A stretch of DNA of 64,000 bases from Chromatium okenii (GCF_016583745.1 NZ_NRRQ01000010.1:63271-127270); one strand, 5' to 3'. Numbered from the stretch's first letter, positions 25,989 to 36,006 are shown. Numbers and translations are program-made. Notes: generated by a model from the letters alone, not told the origin.

Positions 25989-26828
25989 ATGATTCGCACC
26001 GTCTTCTTTGTTTCCGAAAGCACCGGCATCACCGCCGAAACCCTTGGCCACAGCCTGTTGTCGCAATTTGACACCATCGACTTTGAGCAGGTGTATATGC
26101 CCTACATCAACACCGATTTGCGGGCGACGGCGCTCACCCAGCGGATGCAGGAAGCCGCCGACCGCGATGGCGCACGTCCCATTGTATTTGCCACAATGTT
26201 GAATAATGAAATCCGCGATATTCTGAAAAGCGGCAATTGCTATTATATGGAGTTATTTGAGAGTTTCATTGACCCACTTTCTGCTGAGTTAGGCGTGCCA
26301 CCGAGTCGGAAAGCAGGGCAAAGTCACGCGATTACAAAACCTAATTTTTACACCAAACGGATTGAAGCAATCAATTTTGCGATGGCAAATGATGATGGCA
26401 TTCGTCCTGATAATTTTCATCGCGCTGATGTGGTATTAACTGGCGTATCCCGCTCCGGTAAAACGCCCACCTGTTTATATTTAGCCATGCACTATGGCTT
26501 GCGATCTGCAAATTATCCCATTACGGAAGAAGATTTCGAGCGCGGCGATGTGCCGCAATTGGTGTGGGATTGTCGGCATAAACTGTTCGCGCTGATTATT
26601 GATCCGCAACGGCTGCAATTGATTCGGGAAGAACGCCGACCCAATAGCCCATATTCATCATTGGCGCGTTGTCAGGATGATATTCGGCAAGCGCAGAACA
26701 TTTATAAACGGTTGCAGGTTCCCGTGTTAAATACCACCACGCAATCTATTGAAGAAATCTCATCGCAGATCGTCAAAATTTTGAAGGATAATCAAGACGG
26801 TAGCGCCGAACCAATCGCTAATTTTTGA
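25989..26828 (+). CDS. ppsR: PEP synthase regulatory kinase/pyrophosphorylase
   Basis: PpsR phosphorylates PEP synthase on a threonine using ADP and removes the phosphate with inorganic phosphate, switching the enzyme off and on. The 279-residue protein starts RTVFFVSESTGITAETLGHS and has the P-loop-like VLTGVSRSGKTPTCLYLA (about 148-165). The ppsA gene, often divergent from it, is not next door; the porin gene is. The enzyme fits a metabolism that switches between glycolysis and gluconeogenesis, as does the PPi-type phosphofructokinase. Confidence 0.93.
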   Translation: MIRTVFFVSESTGITAETLGHSLLSQFDTIDFEQVYMPYINTDLRATALTQRMQEAADRDGARPIVFATMLNNEIRDILKSGNCYYMELFESFIDPLSAELGVPPSRKAGQSHAITKPNFYTKRIEAINFAMANDDGIRPDNFHRADVVLTGVSRSGKTPTCLYLAMHYGLRSANYPITEEDFERGDVPQLVWDCRHKLFALIIDPQRLQLIREERRPNSPYSSLARCQDDIRQAQNIYKRLQVPVLNTTTQSIEEISSQIVKILKDNQDGSAEPIANF

Positions 26829-26915
26829 GAGCGCAGCAACTGTTGAGTAGCCACGCCATGAGTGCAAAAGTTGCGACAGGAACACCACGACTGCACCGAT
26901 AGTATTGAGGTTGTT

Positions 26916-27386
26916 ATGATGCGATTATTGCTTTTGATTGCGTTGATTGGCGTTGTTTTGGGTATTCGTTACTGGCTGCGGCAATTAACTCCCGCGCAAC
27001 GGCAGCAATTATGGCGCAGCTCCGCACTGTGGGGCGGCGGTGGTCTTTTGGTGTTGGCAATTATGAGCGGACATCTCAATCCGTTATTTGCGGCACTTCC
27101 CGCTCTGGCATTAGCACTGGCGCGATTAGAAAAAGCGTTGCATTTATTGCCGTTATTGCAACAAGTTTGGCAGTCAACGCGCTCTCATTCTAGCGTCGCG
27201 CCAGCGCAGTCACAGATGACGGATATGGAAGCACGTTCAATTCTCGGCGTTGCTATTGATGCGGATGTTGCAACCATTCGCGCTGCGCATCGCCGTTTAA
27301 TGCAGCGCATTCATCCTGATCGCGGTGGTTCTGATTATCTTGCTGCGCAAATTAACGCCGCTAAACGTCACTTGTTAAAAGAATAA
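26916..27386 (+). CDS. membrane-anchored J-domain protein
   Basis: The 156-residue protein has two hydrophobic stretches near the N-terminus (MRLLLLIALIGVVLGIRYWL; about 37-67 with LLVLAIMSGHLNPL) and a C-terminal J domain that contains the HPD motif in RIHPDRGGSDYLAAQINAAK. It should tether DnaK activity to the inner membrane. ATG 26916 follows GAGG; the in-frame start at 26862 is less likely. It runs into radA after 8 bases. It resembles TIM14/DjlA-like proteins, but the exact client is unknown. Confidence 0.8.
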   Translation: MMRLLLLIALIGVVLGIRYWLRQLTPAQRQQLWRSSALWGGGGLLVLAIMSGHLNPLFAALPALALALARLEKALHLLPLLQQVWQSTRSHSSVAPAQSQMTDMEARSILGVAIDADVATIRAAHRRLMQRIHPDRGGSDYLAAQINAAKRHLLKE

Positions 27387-27394
27387 ACACCGCA

Positions 27395-28765
27395 ATGGCA
27401 GTCAAATCTCGCGCAGTTTATGTGTGCAATGCTTGCGGCTCACGCCAGCCGAAATGGGCGGGGCAATGCGCCGATTGTGGCGCGTGGAATAGTTTGGCGG
27501 AGGTTGCCGAAGCGCGGCGACCAGTGTTGCGGGGCGGCTACACCGGCACTTCCGCCACGCGCATCGAAACGCTCGCCGAGGTCAGCCCCGAAGAACGGGC
27601 ACGCATTCACAGCGGCATCGGTGAATTAGATCGGGTGCTCGGCGGCGGCTTGGTCGCCGGTTCGGTGGTCTTGCTGGGCGGCGATCCGGGCATCGGCAAA
27701 TCGACGTTGTTGCTGCAAGCCTGCGCTGCGCTCGCCACCACCTTGCCGGTGCTGTACGTCAGCGGTGAGGAATCGCCGCAACAAATCGGTCTCCGTGCGC
27801 GTCGCCTCGGTTTGACCGGCGGCTTGGCGGGCGATGGCATTCGGCTGTTGGCGGAAACCTGCGTGGAGCGCATTTTGGAACACGCCGCCGCCGAGCGCCC
27901 GCAGATCATGGTGGTCGATTCGATTCAAACGCTGTTTACCGAAGTGTTGCAGTCTGCGCCCGGCTCGGTGTCGCAGGTGCGTGATGCGGCAGCGCAGCTC
28001 GTTCGCTTTGCAAAACAACAGGATACGGTGGTATTTCTGGTTGGGCACGTCACCAAAGATGGCTCGCTGGCGGGGCCGCGAGTGCTGGAGCACATGGTGG
28101 ATACCGTGTTGTATTTTGAAGGCGAGCACGGCGGCCCGTTTCGGATCGTGCGCTCGATGAAAAATCGCTTTGGCGCGGTCAACGAGCTGGGCGTGTTTGC
28201 GATGGGTGAGCACGGGCTGCGCGAGGTGAAAAATCCCTCGGCGATCTTTTTATCGCGCCATGAGCACGCAGTGGCCGGCAGTGTGGTGATGGTGACGCGA
28301 GAAGGGACGCGCCCGCTGTTGGTGGAAGTGCAGGCGCTGGTTGACGAGAGTCCGTTGGCAAATCCGCGCCGCGTCGCGCTCGGGTTGGATCAAACTCGGC
28401 TGTCGATGCTGCTGGCGGTGCTGCATCGACACGGCGGCATCGGGCTATTTAACCAAGATGTGTACGTCAACGTCGTCGGCGGGGTGCGTATCACCGAAAC
28501 GGCCGCCGATCTGCCGCTGATCATGGCGGTGCTGTCGAGTTACCGCGACCGTCCGCTGCCGCTTGAGTTGGCCGTGTTTGGCGAACTCGGCTTATCTGGC
28601 GAGGTGCGACCGGTGCCCAACGGCGCCGAGCGGCTGCGCGAAGCGGTCAAACATGGCATCCGCCGTGCCATCGTGCCGCAAGGCAATGCGCCCAAAGATG
28701 GCGTCGAAGGATTGGAGATCGTCATGGTGCGCACCTTGTCCGAAGCACTTGCAGCGGCGAGTTAA
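27395..28765 (+). CDS. radA: DNA repair protein RadA
   Basis: RadA helps process recombination intermediates as a branch-migration motor. The 456-residue protein has the N-terminal zinc finger (YVCNACGSRQPKWAGQC then CADCGAWNSL), a RecA-like ATPase with Walker A GGDPGIGKSTLLLQA, the RadA-specific KNRFGAVNELGVF and a C-terminal Lon-protease-like domain (from about residue 275). Length is standard. It is co-oriented with the upstream J-domain gene. Confidence 0.96.
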   Translation: MAVKSRAVYVCNACGSRQPKWAGQCADCGAWNSLAEVAEARRPVLRGGYTGTSATRIETLAEVSPEERARIHSGIGELDRVLGGGLVAGSVVLLGGDPGIGKSTLLLQACAALATTLPVLYVSGEESPQQIGLRARRLGLTGGLAGDGIRLLAETCVERILEHAAAERPQIMVVDSIQTLFTEVLQSAPGSVSQVRDAAAQLVRFAKQQDTVVFLVGHVTKDGSLAGPRVLEHMVDTVLYFEGEHGGPFRIVRSMKNRFGAVNELGVFAMGEHGLREVKNPSAIFLSRHEHAVAGSVVMVTREGTRPLLVEVQALVDESPLANPRRVALGLDQTRLSMLLAVLHRHGGIGLFNQDVYVNVVGGVRITETAADLPLIMAVLSSYRDRPLPLELAVFGELGLSGEVRPVPNGAERLREAVKHGIRRAIVPQGNAPKDGVEGLEIVMVRTLSEALAAAS

Positions 28766-28825
28766 AGTGCATATAACCAGCACCGACGTTGCGATATTTT
28801 AATAACTTTTACGGAATGAACAAAG

Positions 28826-29110
28826 ATGGCTGAAACGATTGAAGAACTCACGGTGACTTATACTGAAGACGGTATTGAAACCACCAAAGAACTGGGCAAA
28901 GTCATATTATCAAAAGGGAGTTGGACGACCATCATTTTTCGCTATCAAGATTGGGATCGCGTTAAAGAAGAATACGGCGCGGAAAAATACACCATTCGCC
29001 GTTATCAAAAGCGCAACGGTGAATATCGGGCGCAGTCTAAATTCAACATTTCCAGTCGAGCGCAGGCGCAGGGAATTATTGATGCGTTGCAAAGTTGGTT
29101 GATTGAATGA
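28826..29110 (+). CDS. conserved-looking hypothetical protein
   Basis: The 94-residue product, beginning MAETIEELTVTYTEDGIETT, is charged and predicted beta-rich followed by a C-terminal helix (AQGIIDALQSWL). There is no signal peptide or membrane segment. It lies between radA and exbB, close enough to be in the exbB-exbD-msbA transcript. I do not recognise a domain of known function. Codon use resembles its neighbours, and a typical start region supports expression. Confidence 0.7.
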   Translation: MAETIEELTVTYTEDGIETTKELGKVILSKGSWTTIIFRYQDWDRVKEEYGAEKYTIRRYQKRNGEYRAQSKFNISSRAQAQGIIDALQSWLIE

Positions 29111-29144
29111 AGCAAGCGATGACTCATCAACAGTATTCAGGAAT

Positions 29145-29777
29145 ATGCGCGTGCTTGAATTGATGTTTGCTGGCGGCTGGCTGATGTGGCCGATTGCCGC
29201 CTGTTCAATTATTGCGATGGCAATTGTATTAGAACGCAGTTGGAGTTTACGGCGCCGGCGGATTGTACCGCCAAAATTGCTGGCGGAAGTGTGGCAATTG
29301 CACAGCGCCCGTCAACTCACTGCTGAACGGATTCACGCCATTCGTTTGAATTCCCCGCTGGGTTATATGCTCGCGGCGGCATTAGCGAATCGGCAGCATT
29401 CGCGGGCAATTATGAAAGAAGCGATCATTGATAGTGGACGTCATGTGGTCGCTGATTTAGAACGCTTTTTGAATCCGCTCGGCACCATTGCTGCGATTAC
29501 TCCGCTGCTCGGTTTACTCGGCACCGTGTTTGGCATGATTGAAATTTTCCGCGTCATTCAAAGTGCTGGAAATGGCAATGTTGAATTATTAGCCGGCGGC
29601 ATCTCAGTCGCATTATTGACCACCGCTGCCGGATTATGCGTTGCGATTCCCGCATTGATGTTTCAACGCTATTTTGATGGACGTGTGGAACAATTAGCGA
29701 TTGAATTGGAAGCGCAGGCATTACAATTCATTGAAATGCTATATGGCGAGCGTGAATTAGAGGACGAATTGACATGA
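29145..29777 (+). CDS. exbB: MotA/TolQ/ExbB family proton-channel protein
   Basis: ExbB-type proteins form the inner-membrane pentamer that uses proton flow to drive TonB- or Tol-like systems. The 210-residue protein shows a first membrane helix (MFAGGWLMWPIAACSIIAMA), a cytoplasmic loop, then GTIAAITPLLGLLGTVFGMI and GGISVALLTTAAGLCVAIPA, the family's paired helices. ATG 29145 (AGGA upstream) fits the family; a TTG at 29103 overlapping the previous gene is possible. It is coupled to exbD and msbA, a known arrangement. No tonB is nearby. Confidence 0.9.
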   Translation: MRVLELMFAGGWLMWPIAACSIIAMAIVLERSWSLRRRRIVPPKLLAEVWQLHSARQLTAERIHAIRLNSPLGYMLAAALANRQHSRAIMKEAIIDSGRHVVADLERFLNPLGTIAAITPLLGLLGTVFGMIEIFRVIQSAGNGNVELLAGGISVALLTTAAGLCVAIPALMFQRYFDGRVEQLAIELEAQALQFIEMLYGERELEDELT

Positions 29778-30196
29778 CGCTGCGCCAGCGCCGCCGTCCG
29801 CCAGTAGAAATCAACATTGCGCCATTGCTTGATGTGGTGTTTTTATTGCTGATTTTTTTCATGGTTTCCACAACTTTCAAAGAAGAAACGCGCTTGCAAT
29901 TGCAATTACCGACGGCGGCGGGCGATCCCGTGACCACGCCGCCGACCGTGATTCGGATCAGCATTGACCACAACGGACAATTTTTTGTGAATGATCAAAG
30001 CGTTACCTCTCAACAAGCGTTGCCGCAGACGTTGCTGACACTCGTCAATGCGGCAACCGCACCGCCGCCGGTGGTGATTCAAGCCGACGCCCGCACGCCG
30101 CATCAAGCGGTAATCACCGCGCTGGAAGCCGCTCGCCACGCGGGTTTGAGCCGCATCGCCTTTGCCGCCACTGCCCCAGATCATCCGGCACCATGA
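29774..30196 (+). CDS. exbD: ExbD/TolR family biopolymer transport protein
   Basis: ExbD works with ExbB as the plug that harvests proton motive force. The 140-residue protein has the single N-terminal membrane helix with its essential Asp in INIAPLLDVVFLLLIFFMVS, then a periplasmic domain (VIQADARTPHQAVITALEAA). Both ends overlap neighbours by 4 bases (ATGA), so exbB-exbD-msbA are translationally coupled. Confidence 0.93.
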   Translation: MTLRQRRRPPVEINIAPLLDVVFLLLIFFMVSTTFKEETRLQLQLPTAAGDPVTTPPTVIRISIDHNGQFFVNDQSVTSQQALPQTLLTLVNAATAPPPVVIQADARTPHQAVITALEAARHAGLSRIAFAATAPDHPAP

Positions 30197-31944
30197 CGCC
30201 AGAATTCGTTTTAACTCCCGCCGCCGCGCACGCGGTATATCGCCGTTTATTGCATCACATCAAACCGTATTGGCGCATGTTTGCGTTTTCAATTAGCGGC
30301 ATGGTGATTTTTGCGGCGACTGAACCGTTATTTGCGGCGCTAATGAAACCGCTGATTGATGGCAGCTTTGTTGAGCGCGATATTGATATGGTGCGCATGA
30401 TGCCGCTGCTGCTCATTGGATTATTTTTAGTGCGCGGCATTGCCGGTTTTATTAACACCTATTTTTTAAGTTGGGTGGGACGGCGCGTGGTTGCCGATTT
30501 ACGCGCCCAAATGTTTGCGCATTTATTACGCGCTCCGACCCGTTATTTCGATCAACACGGTGCGGGACATTTACTCGCTAAATTGACCTATAACGTTGAA
30601 AACGTTGCGAATGCTGCGACATCTGCCGTAACAACTTTGGTGCGCGATGGATTTACCGTACTCGGTTTAATGGCATTTATGTTGTATCTCAATGCCGGGT
30701 TATCGGTGATCTTTTTAATTATTGGGCCAGTGATGGCGGGCGCAGTGAAATACGCCACCAAACGGTTTCGCCGCCACAGTCGCCGCATTCAAGATCGCAT
30801 TGGTGATTTAACGCAAGTCGCGCAAGAAGCAATTGATGCACAACGCCTTGTTAAAGCCTTTGGTGGGCAATTGCGCGAAGCCACGCGCTTTAATGCCATC
30901 AATGAAAAAACCCGCGTGTTGCAAATGAAAATGATCGCCACCGAAGCCGCGAGTGTGCCGCTGGTGCAATTGATTTCGGCAGCCGCAATTGCGGTGGTGG
31001 TGTATTTATCAACGATGCAGGGCTTAAAAGAAAATATCTCCGTTGGCACTTTCATGTCATTTGTGGTGGCGATGGGTTTATTATTGCCGCCTGTAAAACG
31101 CTTGACTTCAGTCAATGCGCAATTGCAGCGCGGTATTATTGCCGCCGAAAGTTTATTTGAATTGCTGGATGCGGATGAAGAAGATGATCGCGGTACGCGG
31201 GTGCTCACTCGCGCCGCCGGGCAAATTGACTATCGCGGCGTCAGTCATTCCTACGCGACGGATAAATTGCCAGCAATTCAAGACTTAAATTTGCACATTG
31301 CGCCCGGTGAAAAGGTGGCATTGGTGGGGCGTTCGGGCAGCGGTAAAAGCACGATTGCCAGTTTATTGCCGCGCTTTTATGATGCTAGTGCGGGTGAAAT
31401 TTTATTAGATAACATTCCTATTCGAGAATTAACGCTGGCGAGTTTGCGGGCGCAAATTTCATTAGTGAGTCAAGAAGTCGTGTTATTTAATGATAGCATT
31501 GCGAATAACATCGGCTATGGCTGCGCCATTCCGCCGACGCTGGCGGCACTAAAACAAGTCGCTGCCAGTGCTCATGCGTTGGAATTCATTGAGGCATTGC
31601 CACAAGGATTTGATACCGTGATTGGTGATCGCGGGGTGATGTTATCGGGTGGGCAGCGCCAGCGGTTAGCGATTGCGCGAGCGATGTTAAAAGATGCGCC
31701 AATTTTAATTCTGGATGAGGCGACTTCAGCATTGGATACTGAGGCCGAGCGCCATATTCAAGCGGCGTTGAATGAATTGATGACGCAGCGCACGACCTTA
31801 ATGATTGCGCATCGGTTATCGACAATTGAACACGCCGACCGCATTCTGGTATTGCATGATGGACGCATTGTTGAGCAGGGACGCCATGCAGAATTGCTGG
31901 CGCTGGGTGGCTATTATGCGCGGCTGCATCATTTAGGAATTTGA
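30193..31944 (+). CDS. msbA: lipid A export ABC transporter MsbA
   Basis: MsbA flips lipid A-core across the inner membrane. The 583-residue half-transporter has six membrane helices (about 25-310) and an ATPase domain with Walker A GRSGSGKSTIASLLPRFY, ABC signature LSGGQRQRLAIARAML, Walker B ILILDEATSALD and the switch His in IAHRLST. The ATG overlaps exbD. The lpxK gene that usually follows msbA is absent; the convergent suf operon ends just downstream. Confidence 0.94.
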   Translation: MTPEFVLTPAAAHAVYRRLLHHIKPYWRMFAFSISGMVIFAATEPLFAALMKPLIDGSFVERDIDMVRMMPLLLIGLFLVRGIAGFINTYFLSWVGRRVVADLRAQMFAHLLRAPTRYFDQHGAGHLLAKLTYNVENVANAATSAVTTLVRDGFTVLGLMAFMLYLNAGLSVIFLIIGPVMAGAVKYATKRFRRHSRRIQDRIGDLTQVAQEAIDAQRLVKAFGGQLREATRFNAINEKTRVLQMKMIATEAASVPLVQLISAAAIAVVVYLSTMQGLKENISVGTFMSFVVAMGLLLPPVKRLTSVNAQLQRGIIAAESLFELLDADEEDDRGTRVLTRAAGQIDYRGVSHSYATDKLPAIQDLNLHIAPGEKVALVGRSGSGKSTIASLLPRFYDASAGEILLDNIPIRELTLASLRAQISLVSQEVVLFNDSIANNIGYGCAIPPTLAALKQVAASAHALEFIEALPQGFDTVIGDRGVMLSGGQRQRLAIARAMLKDAPILILDEATSALDTEAERHIQAALNELMTQRTTLMIAHRLSTIEHADRILVLHDGRIVEQGRHAELLALGGYYARLHHLGI

Positions 31945-31950
31945 GCGCAT

Positions 31951-31980
31951 AAAAAAGGGCAAAGTGAGTTCACTTTGCCC
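31951..31980 (-). terminator. terminator of the suf operon, shared with msbA end
   Basis: GGGCAAAGTGA (31957-31967) pairs perfectly with TCACTTTGCCC (31970-31980). AAAAAA at 31951-31956 becomes a T-run on the minus strand, so it terminates transcripts from the suf side best. On the plus strand the T-run is poor. Confidence 0.8.
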
Positions 31981-32013
31981 GTGCGTTTTGTAGCAATTGA
32001 TTTTTACAAATCG

Positions 32014-32445
32014 TTATAACAAACCAAGCTGTAATCGCGCTTCGTCACTCATATTGTCTTGATTCCAAGGCGGACTCCACACCAATTCGACCTGCACCGC
32101 GCCCACGCCGTCCACTCGCGCCACCGCGTCGCGCACCATCAGCGGCATCATGCCCGCAACCGGACACCCCGGCGCAGTCAAGGTCATCTGCACCGCCACG
32201 TCGCCATCAGGGGCGATGTCGATGGTGTAAATCAAGCCCAGATCGTAGATATTCACTGGAATTTCAGGATCATAGACTTCGCGCAACGCCGCAATAATCG
32301 GCTCGCGCAACTCTTCCGCCGTCATCTGTTCGACTGCGACCGCCACATCCTGATCCACCGCATCATCCGGTTCTAATGTCGCTAACGCGGCGGCATCAGC
32401 GGCGGATTTGTCAAAAAAGCGGGTAAAACGCGCCAATCTGTTCAT
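32014..32445 (-). CDS. sufT: SufT-like MIP18/DUF59 family Fe-S protein
   Basis: DUF59 proteins help in maturation of Fe-S proteins. The 143-residue protein has a variable N-terminal third and the MIP18 domain from about residue 45: LREPIIAALREVYDPEIPVN, YDLGLIY, and the conserved Cys in LTAPGCPVAGMMP, ending with ELVWSPPWNQDNMSDEARL. It is the last gene of sufB-C-D and begins 12 bases after sufD, a placement that supports the Suf assignment. Confidence 0.9.
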   Translation of the reverse strand: MNRLARFTRFFDKSAADAAALATLEPDDAVDQDVAVAVEQMTAEELREPIIAALREVYDPEIPVNIYDLGLIYTIDIAPDGDVAVQMTLTAPGCPVAGMMPLMVRDAVARVDGVGAVQVELVWSPPWNQDNMSDEARLQLGLL

Positions 32446-32457
32446 TGCAACCTCGCT

Positions 32458-33756
32458 TCAATCCCAAGGCGCGGACTCAAGCCGCTGCCCAACCTGTTCC
32501 GAGAGGTGCTCGCGGAGCGTTTCCGAGTGCAACGTGTGGATAATCTCGTCGGCAAAACCCAAACACAGCATCCGTCGCGCCAGCGCGGCCGAAATACCGC
32601 GTGAACGCAGATAAAACAGTTTTTCTGGCTCAATTTGCCCCACCGTCGTGCCGTGACTGCACCGCACATCGTCGGCGTTGATTTCCAACTGCGGCTTGGT
32701 GTCGATCTCGGCCTGCGGCGACAACAGCAGATTTTGATTCGACATCGCCGCATCGGATTTTTGCGCATCCTTGGCGACCACCACCCGCCCATCAAACACT
32801 GCTCGCCCCTTGCCGTAAATAATCCCCTTGAAGGTTTCGCGGCTGGTGCAATTCGGCACGGCGTGATTCACATCCAGATGATAATCAATGCGTTGGTCAT
32901 CACCGGCGAGATACAACCCCCGCAAATCGCATTCGGCATGAGCGGCACAAAACTGGGTCAGCAACTCAGTGCGCGACCACCGCGACCCCAGCCCCAGATT
33001 GACGCTCTGATAACGACTATTTGCGTCTTGTCGCAGCGATAACCCACTGAGATGAAAAGCATTCTGGCTTTCAGTTTGGAGCCGCTCGTGCGTCAACACC
33101 GCGTCGCGTCCCAACTGAATCTCGATCACCGCGTTGGTGCAATACACCGCCGCGCCGAGGCTGACATACCGCTCAACCAGCGTCGCCTGCGCCCCGTCGC
33201 CGAGCACGATGAGATGATGCGGCTGCGCCACGCTCGGCTGATCTAAACCGATAGAAAGATGAATCAATTCAAGCGGTTGTGCCAAAATCGCCGCCCGATC
33301 CAGCCGCAGCACCAAGCCATCATCCAGCCCCGCCAAGTTGAGCGCCATAAACAGCGGCACCGTTGCCGGCTCTGCCGTCAGCAATACCCGCACCGCGTCG
33401 GGATCGTGCGCCAGCACATCGCGCAAACTGTCAAGGTGAACGCCCGGCGGCAGCGCCTCAGTCGCCGACAATTCCGGCGCATAGCGCCCATTGACAAACA
33501 CCACGCGCCGACTCGCCAAACCGGGAATCAACACCTCGTCCAAATCATCGGGCTGGAGCGCCGTGATCGTCTCGTCAATCGGCACAAAGCCTTGTTCTAA
33601 AAGATGATTTAAGCTGGTGTAGCGCCAAGCTTCCGCATCCGGCGCGGCGATTTGCGTCTGCACCTGAGCGCGGGCGGCAGCCTGCAACGTCGCCAACCAC
33701 GCGGGCGCAGCGGGCGCGAGCTGCGGCAGCCAACTCATCAATGCGTGATCCGTCAT
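32458..33756 (-). CDS. sufD: Fe-S cluster assembly scaffold protein SufD
   Basis: SufD pairs with SufB and the ATPase SufC in the SufBC2D scaffold complex. The 432-residue protein has the SufBD core: the beta-helix region with ETFKGIIYGKGRAVFDGRVV, the NLLLSPQAEIDTKPQLEI stretch and the late CSHGTTVGQIEPEKLFYLRS, where the interface Cys and His are seen. The N-terminus (about 1-140) is variable. ATGA overlap with sufC indicates coupling. Confidence 0.94.
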   Translation of the reverse strand: MTDHALMSWLPQLAPAAPAWLATLQAAARAQVQTQIAAPDAEAWRYTSLNHLLEQGFVPIDETITALQPDDLDEVLIPGLASRRVVFVNGRYAPELSATEALPPGVHLDSLRDVLAHDPDAVRVLLTAEPATVPLFMALNLAGLDDGLVLRLDRAAILAQPLELIHLSIGLDQPSVAQPHHLIVLGDGAQATLVERYVSLGAAVYCTNAVIEIQLGRDAVLTHERLQTESQNAFHLSGLSLRQDANSRYQSVNLGLGSRWSRTELLTQFCAAHAECDLRGLYLAGDDQRIDYHLDVNHAVPNCTSRETFKGIIYGKGRAVFDGRVVVAKDAQKSDAAMSNQNLLLSPQAEIDTKPQLEINADDVRCSHGTTVGQIEPEKLFYLRSRGISAALARRMLCLGFADEIIHTLHSETLREHLSEQVGQRLESAPWD

Positions 33757-34508
33757 GCCGCCAGCCCTTCCGCGTCAATCCAACCATATCCCGTCGTTTC
33801 CAATTCCAAAGCGAGTTCTTTACCGCCGGAACGAATGATTTGCCCTTTTGCTAAAACATGCACGAAATCGGGCTGAATATAATCAAGCAAGCGTTGATAA
33901 TGCGTCACCACAATCATCGACCGTTCGGGGCTGCGTAACGCATTCACGCCATCGGCCACAACGCGCAGCGCATCAATATCTAATCCCGAATCCGTTTCAT
34001 CTAAAATCGCCAATTTTGGTTCCAACAGCGCCATTTGAAAAATCTCATTGCGCTTCTTTTCGCCACCCGAAAATCCAGCATTGACCGCACGTTTTAATAA
34101 CGACTCATCGAGATGTAAAATCTTGAGCTTTTCTTTAATTAAACGCAGAAATGACACCGCATCCAACTCCGTCTCGCCCCGCGCTTTGCGAATGCTATTG
34201 AGAGCGGCTTTAAGAAAATAAGTGTTGTTCACGCCGGGCAATTCAACGGGATATTGAAAAGCGAGAAATAAACCCAAGTGCGCCCGTTGTTCTGGCTCCA
34301 GCGCCAATAAATCTTGCCCGGCAAACGTCGCACTGCCGCCAGTGACCGTATAGCCATCGCGCCCGGAAAGCACATGCGCCAAAGTACTTTTACCGGAACC
34401 ATTGGGCCCCATGATGGCGTGAATCTCGCCGGGGTTCACCGTCAAATTCAATCCTTGCAAAATCTCTTTTTCACCAACGGTGGCGCGCAAGCCATTAACA
34501 ACTAACAT
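33753..34508 (-). CDS. sufC: Fe-S cluster assembly ATPase SufC
   Basis: SufC is the soluble ABC-type ATPase of the SufBC2D complex. The 251-residue protein has Walker A MGPNGSGKSTLAHVLSG, the signature FSGGEKKRNEIFQ and Walker B LAILDETDSGLD. GGAGCATATCA precedes ATG 34508; the longer frame to 34574 runs into the sufB end and is not needed. sufB lies 52 bases upstream and sufD overlaps downstream. Confidence 0.95.
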   Translation of the reverse strand: MLVVNGLRATVGEKEILQGLNLTVNPGEIHAIMGPNGSGKSTLAHVLSGRDGYTVTGGSATFAGQDLLALEPEQRAHLGLFLAFQYPVELPGVNNTYFLKAALNSIRKARGETELDAVSFLRLIKEKLKILHLDESLLKRAVNAGFSGGEKKRNEIFQMALLEPKLAILDETDSGLDIDALRVVADGVNALRSPERSMIVVTHYQRLLDYIQPDFVHVLAKGQIIRSGGKELALELETTGYGWIDAEGLAA

Positions 34509-34560
34509 TGATATGCTCCGAATAAAAGACTGGGTGCAACAGTGAATCACGCAATGCGCA

Positions 34561-36006
34561 TTAACCCACCGCACCTTCTAAACTAATGCTCAGGAGCTTC
34601 TGCGCTTCGACCGCAAACTCCATTGGCAGTTCATTAAACACTTCCTTGCAAAATCCATTCACGATCATGGAAACCGCATCTTCTTCTGTCAAGCCCCGCG
34701 AGCGGCAATAAAACAATTGATCGTCACTGATTTTTGAGGTGGTCGCTTCGTGCTCCATATTCGCCGTTGGCGTTCTCACTTCAATATAGGGCACGGTATT
34801 CGCAGTGCAGCGATCACCAATTAACAACGAATCACATTGCGTATGATTGCGTGCGCCTTCAGCGCGTTGCCCAATGCGCACCAAACCGCGATAAGTTTGC
34901 TGTCCCTCACCCGCTGAAATACCTTTAGAGACAATTGTCGAACGGGTATTTTTACCGATATGAATCATTTTGGTGCCGGTATCGGCTTGCTGGCGTCCTT
35001 TTGTCACTGCAACCGAATAGAATTCACCCACCGAACCCTCACCGCGCAATAAACAACTGGGATATTTCCAAGTAATTGCCGAACCTGTTTCCACTTGCGT
35101 CCATGAAATTTTAGCGCGAGCGCCCCGACAATCACCGCGCTTGGTCACGAAATTATAAATGCCACCTTTTCCTTGTGCATCGCCGGGATACCAATTCTGC
35201 ACGGTGGAGTATTTCACTTCCGCATCATCCAACACAATCAATTCAACTACCGCTGCATGTAGTTGATTTTCATCGCGTTGCGGCGCAGTGCAGCCTTCAA
35301 GATATGATACATAAGCGCCCGCTTCGGCAACAATTAAAGTGCGTTCAAATTGTCCGGTATTGCGGGCGTTAATCCGAAAATAAGTACTCAATTCCATTGG
35401 ACAGCGCACACCTTTGGGCACATAAACAAAGGTGCCATCACTGAATACGGCAGCATTCAATCCCGCATAAAAATTATCGGTATAGGGGACGACAGAACCG
35501 AGATATTTTTGAATGAGATCGGGATAATCATGCACTGCTTCGGAAATTGAACAGAAAATAACGCCAACTTCTGCCAGCGATTTACGAAAGGTGGTGGCAA
35601 CGGAAACGCTATCAAACACTGCATCAACTGCAATTCCCGCCAATACCTTTTGTTCTTCCAAAGGAATACCGAGTTTTTGATAGGTTTCTAATAATATGGG
35701 ATCAATCTCATCGAGACTTTTTGGCGCATCTTCTGGACGTTTGGGAGCGGAAAAATAAGAAATCGCTTGAAAATCAATTTTGGGATAATCAACTGCGGCC
35801 CAATTCGGTTCGGTCATAGTCAACCAATGCCGATAGGCTTTTAGACGCCATGCCGTCATAAATTCCGGTTCACCCTTGCGCTGCGAAATCGCCCGCACCA
35901 CTGTTTCATCCAAACCGGGCGGAAAGGTATCGGAGGCTATTTCAGTCGTAAATCCATGTTCATATTCAGATTTAACGAGGTCATTGACGGCTGTGGTGGA
36001 GGTCAT
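34561..36006 (-). CDS. sufB: Fe-S cluster assembly protein SufB
   Basis: SufB is the scaffold subunit on which the cluster forms. The 481-residue length is standard. Visible are [19 protein letters not shown], the EGCTAP Cys, [19 protein letters not shown], and the late [20 protein letters not shown], where the conserved Cys and Glu residues lie. It is first in the operon, preceded by a plausible promoter. sufA, sufS and sufE/sufU are missing from the cluster, so the cysteine desulfurase must be encoded elsewhere. Confidence 0.96.
   Translation of the reverse strand: MTSTTAVNDLVKSEYEHGFTTEIASDTFPPGLDETVVRAISQRKGEPEFMTAWRLKAYRHWLTMTEPNWAAVDYPKIDFQAISYFSAPKRPEDAPKSLDEIDPILLETYQKLGIPLEEQKVLAGIAVDAVFDSVSVATTFRKSLAEVGVIFCSISEAVHDYPDLIQKYLGSVVPYTDNFYAGLNAAVFSDGTFVYVPKGVRCPMELSTYFRINARNTGQFERTLIVAEAGAYVSYLEGCTAPQRDENQLHAAVVELIVLDDAEVKYSTVQNWYPGDAQGKGGIYNFVTKRGDCRGARAKISWTQVETGSAITWKYPSCLLRGEGSVGEFYSVAVTKGRQQADTGTKMIHIGKNTRSTIVSKGISAGEGQQTYRGLVRIGQRAEGARNHTQCDSLLIGDRCTANTVPYIEVRTPTANMEHEATTSKISDDQLFYCRSRGLTEEDAVSMIVNGFCKEVFNELPMEFAVEAQKLLSISLEGAVG

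Noticed and set aside
25848-26066. 72-residue minus-strand frame between porin and ppsR
   Set aside because: It overlaps the well-supported start of ppsR and has no motif or ribosome site.
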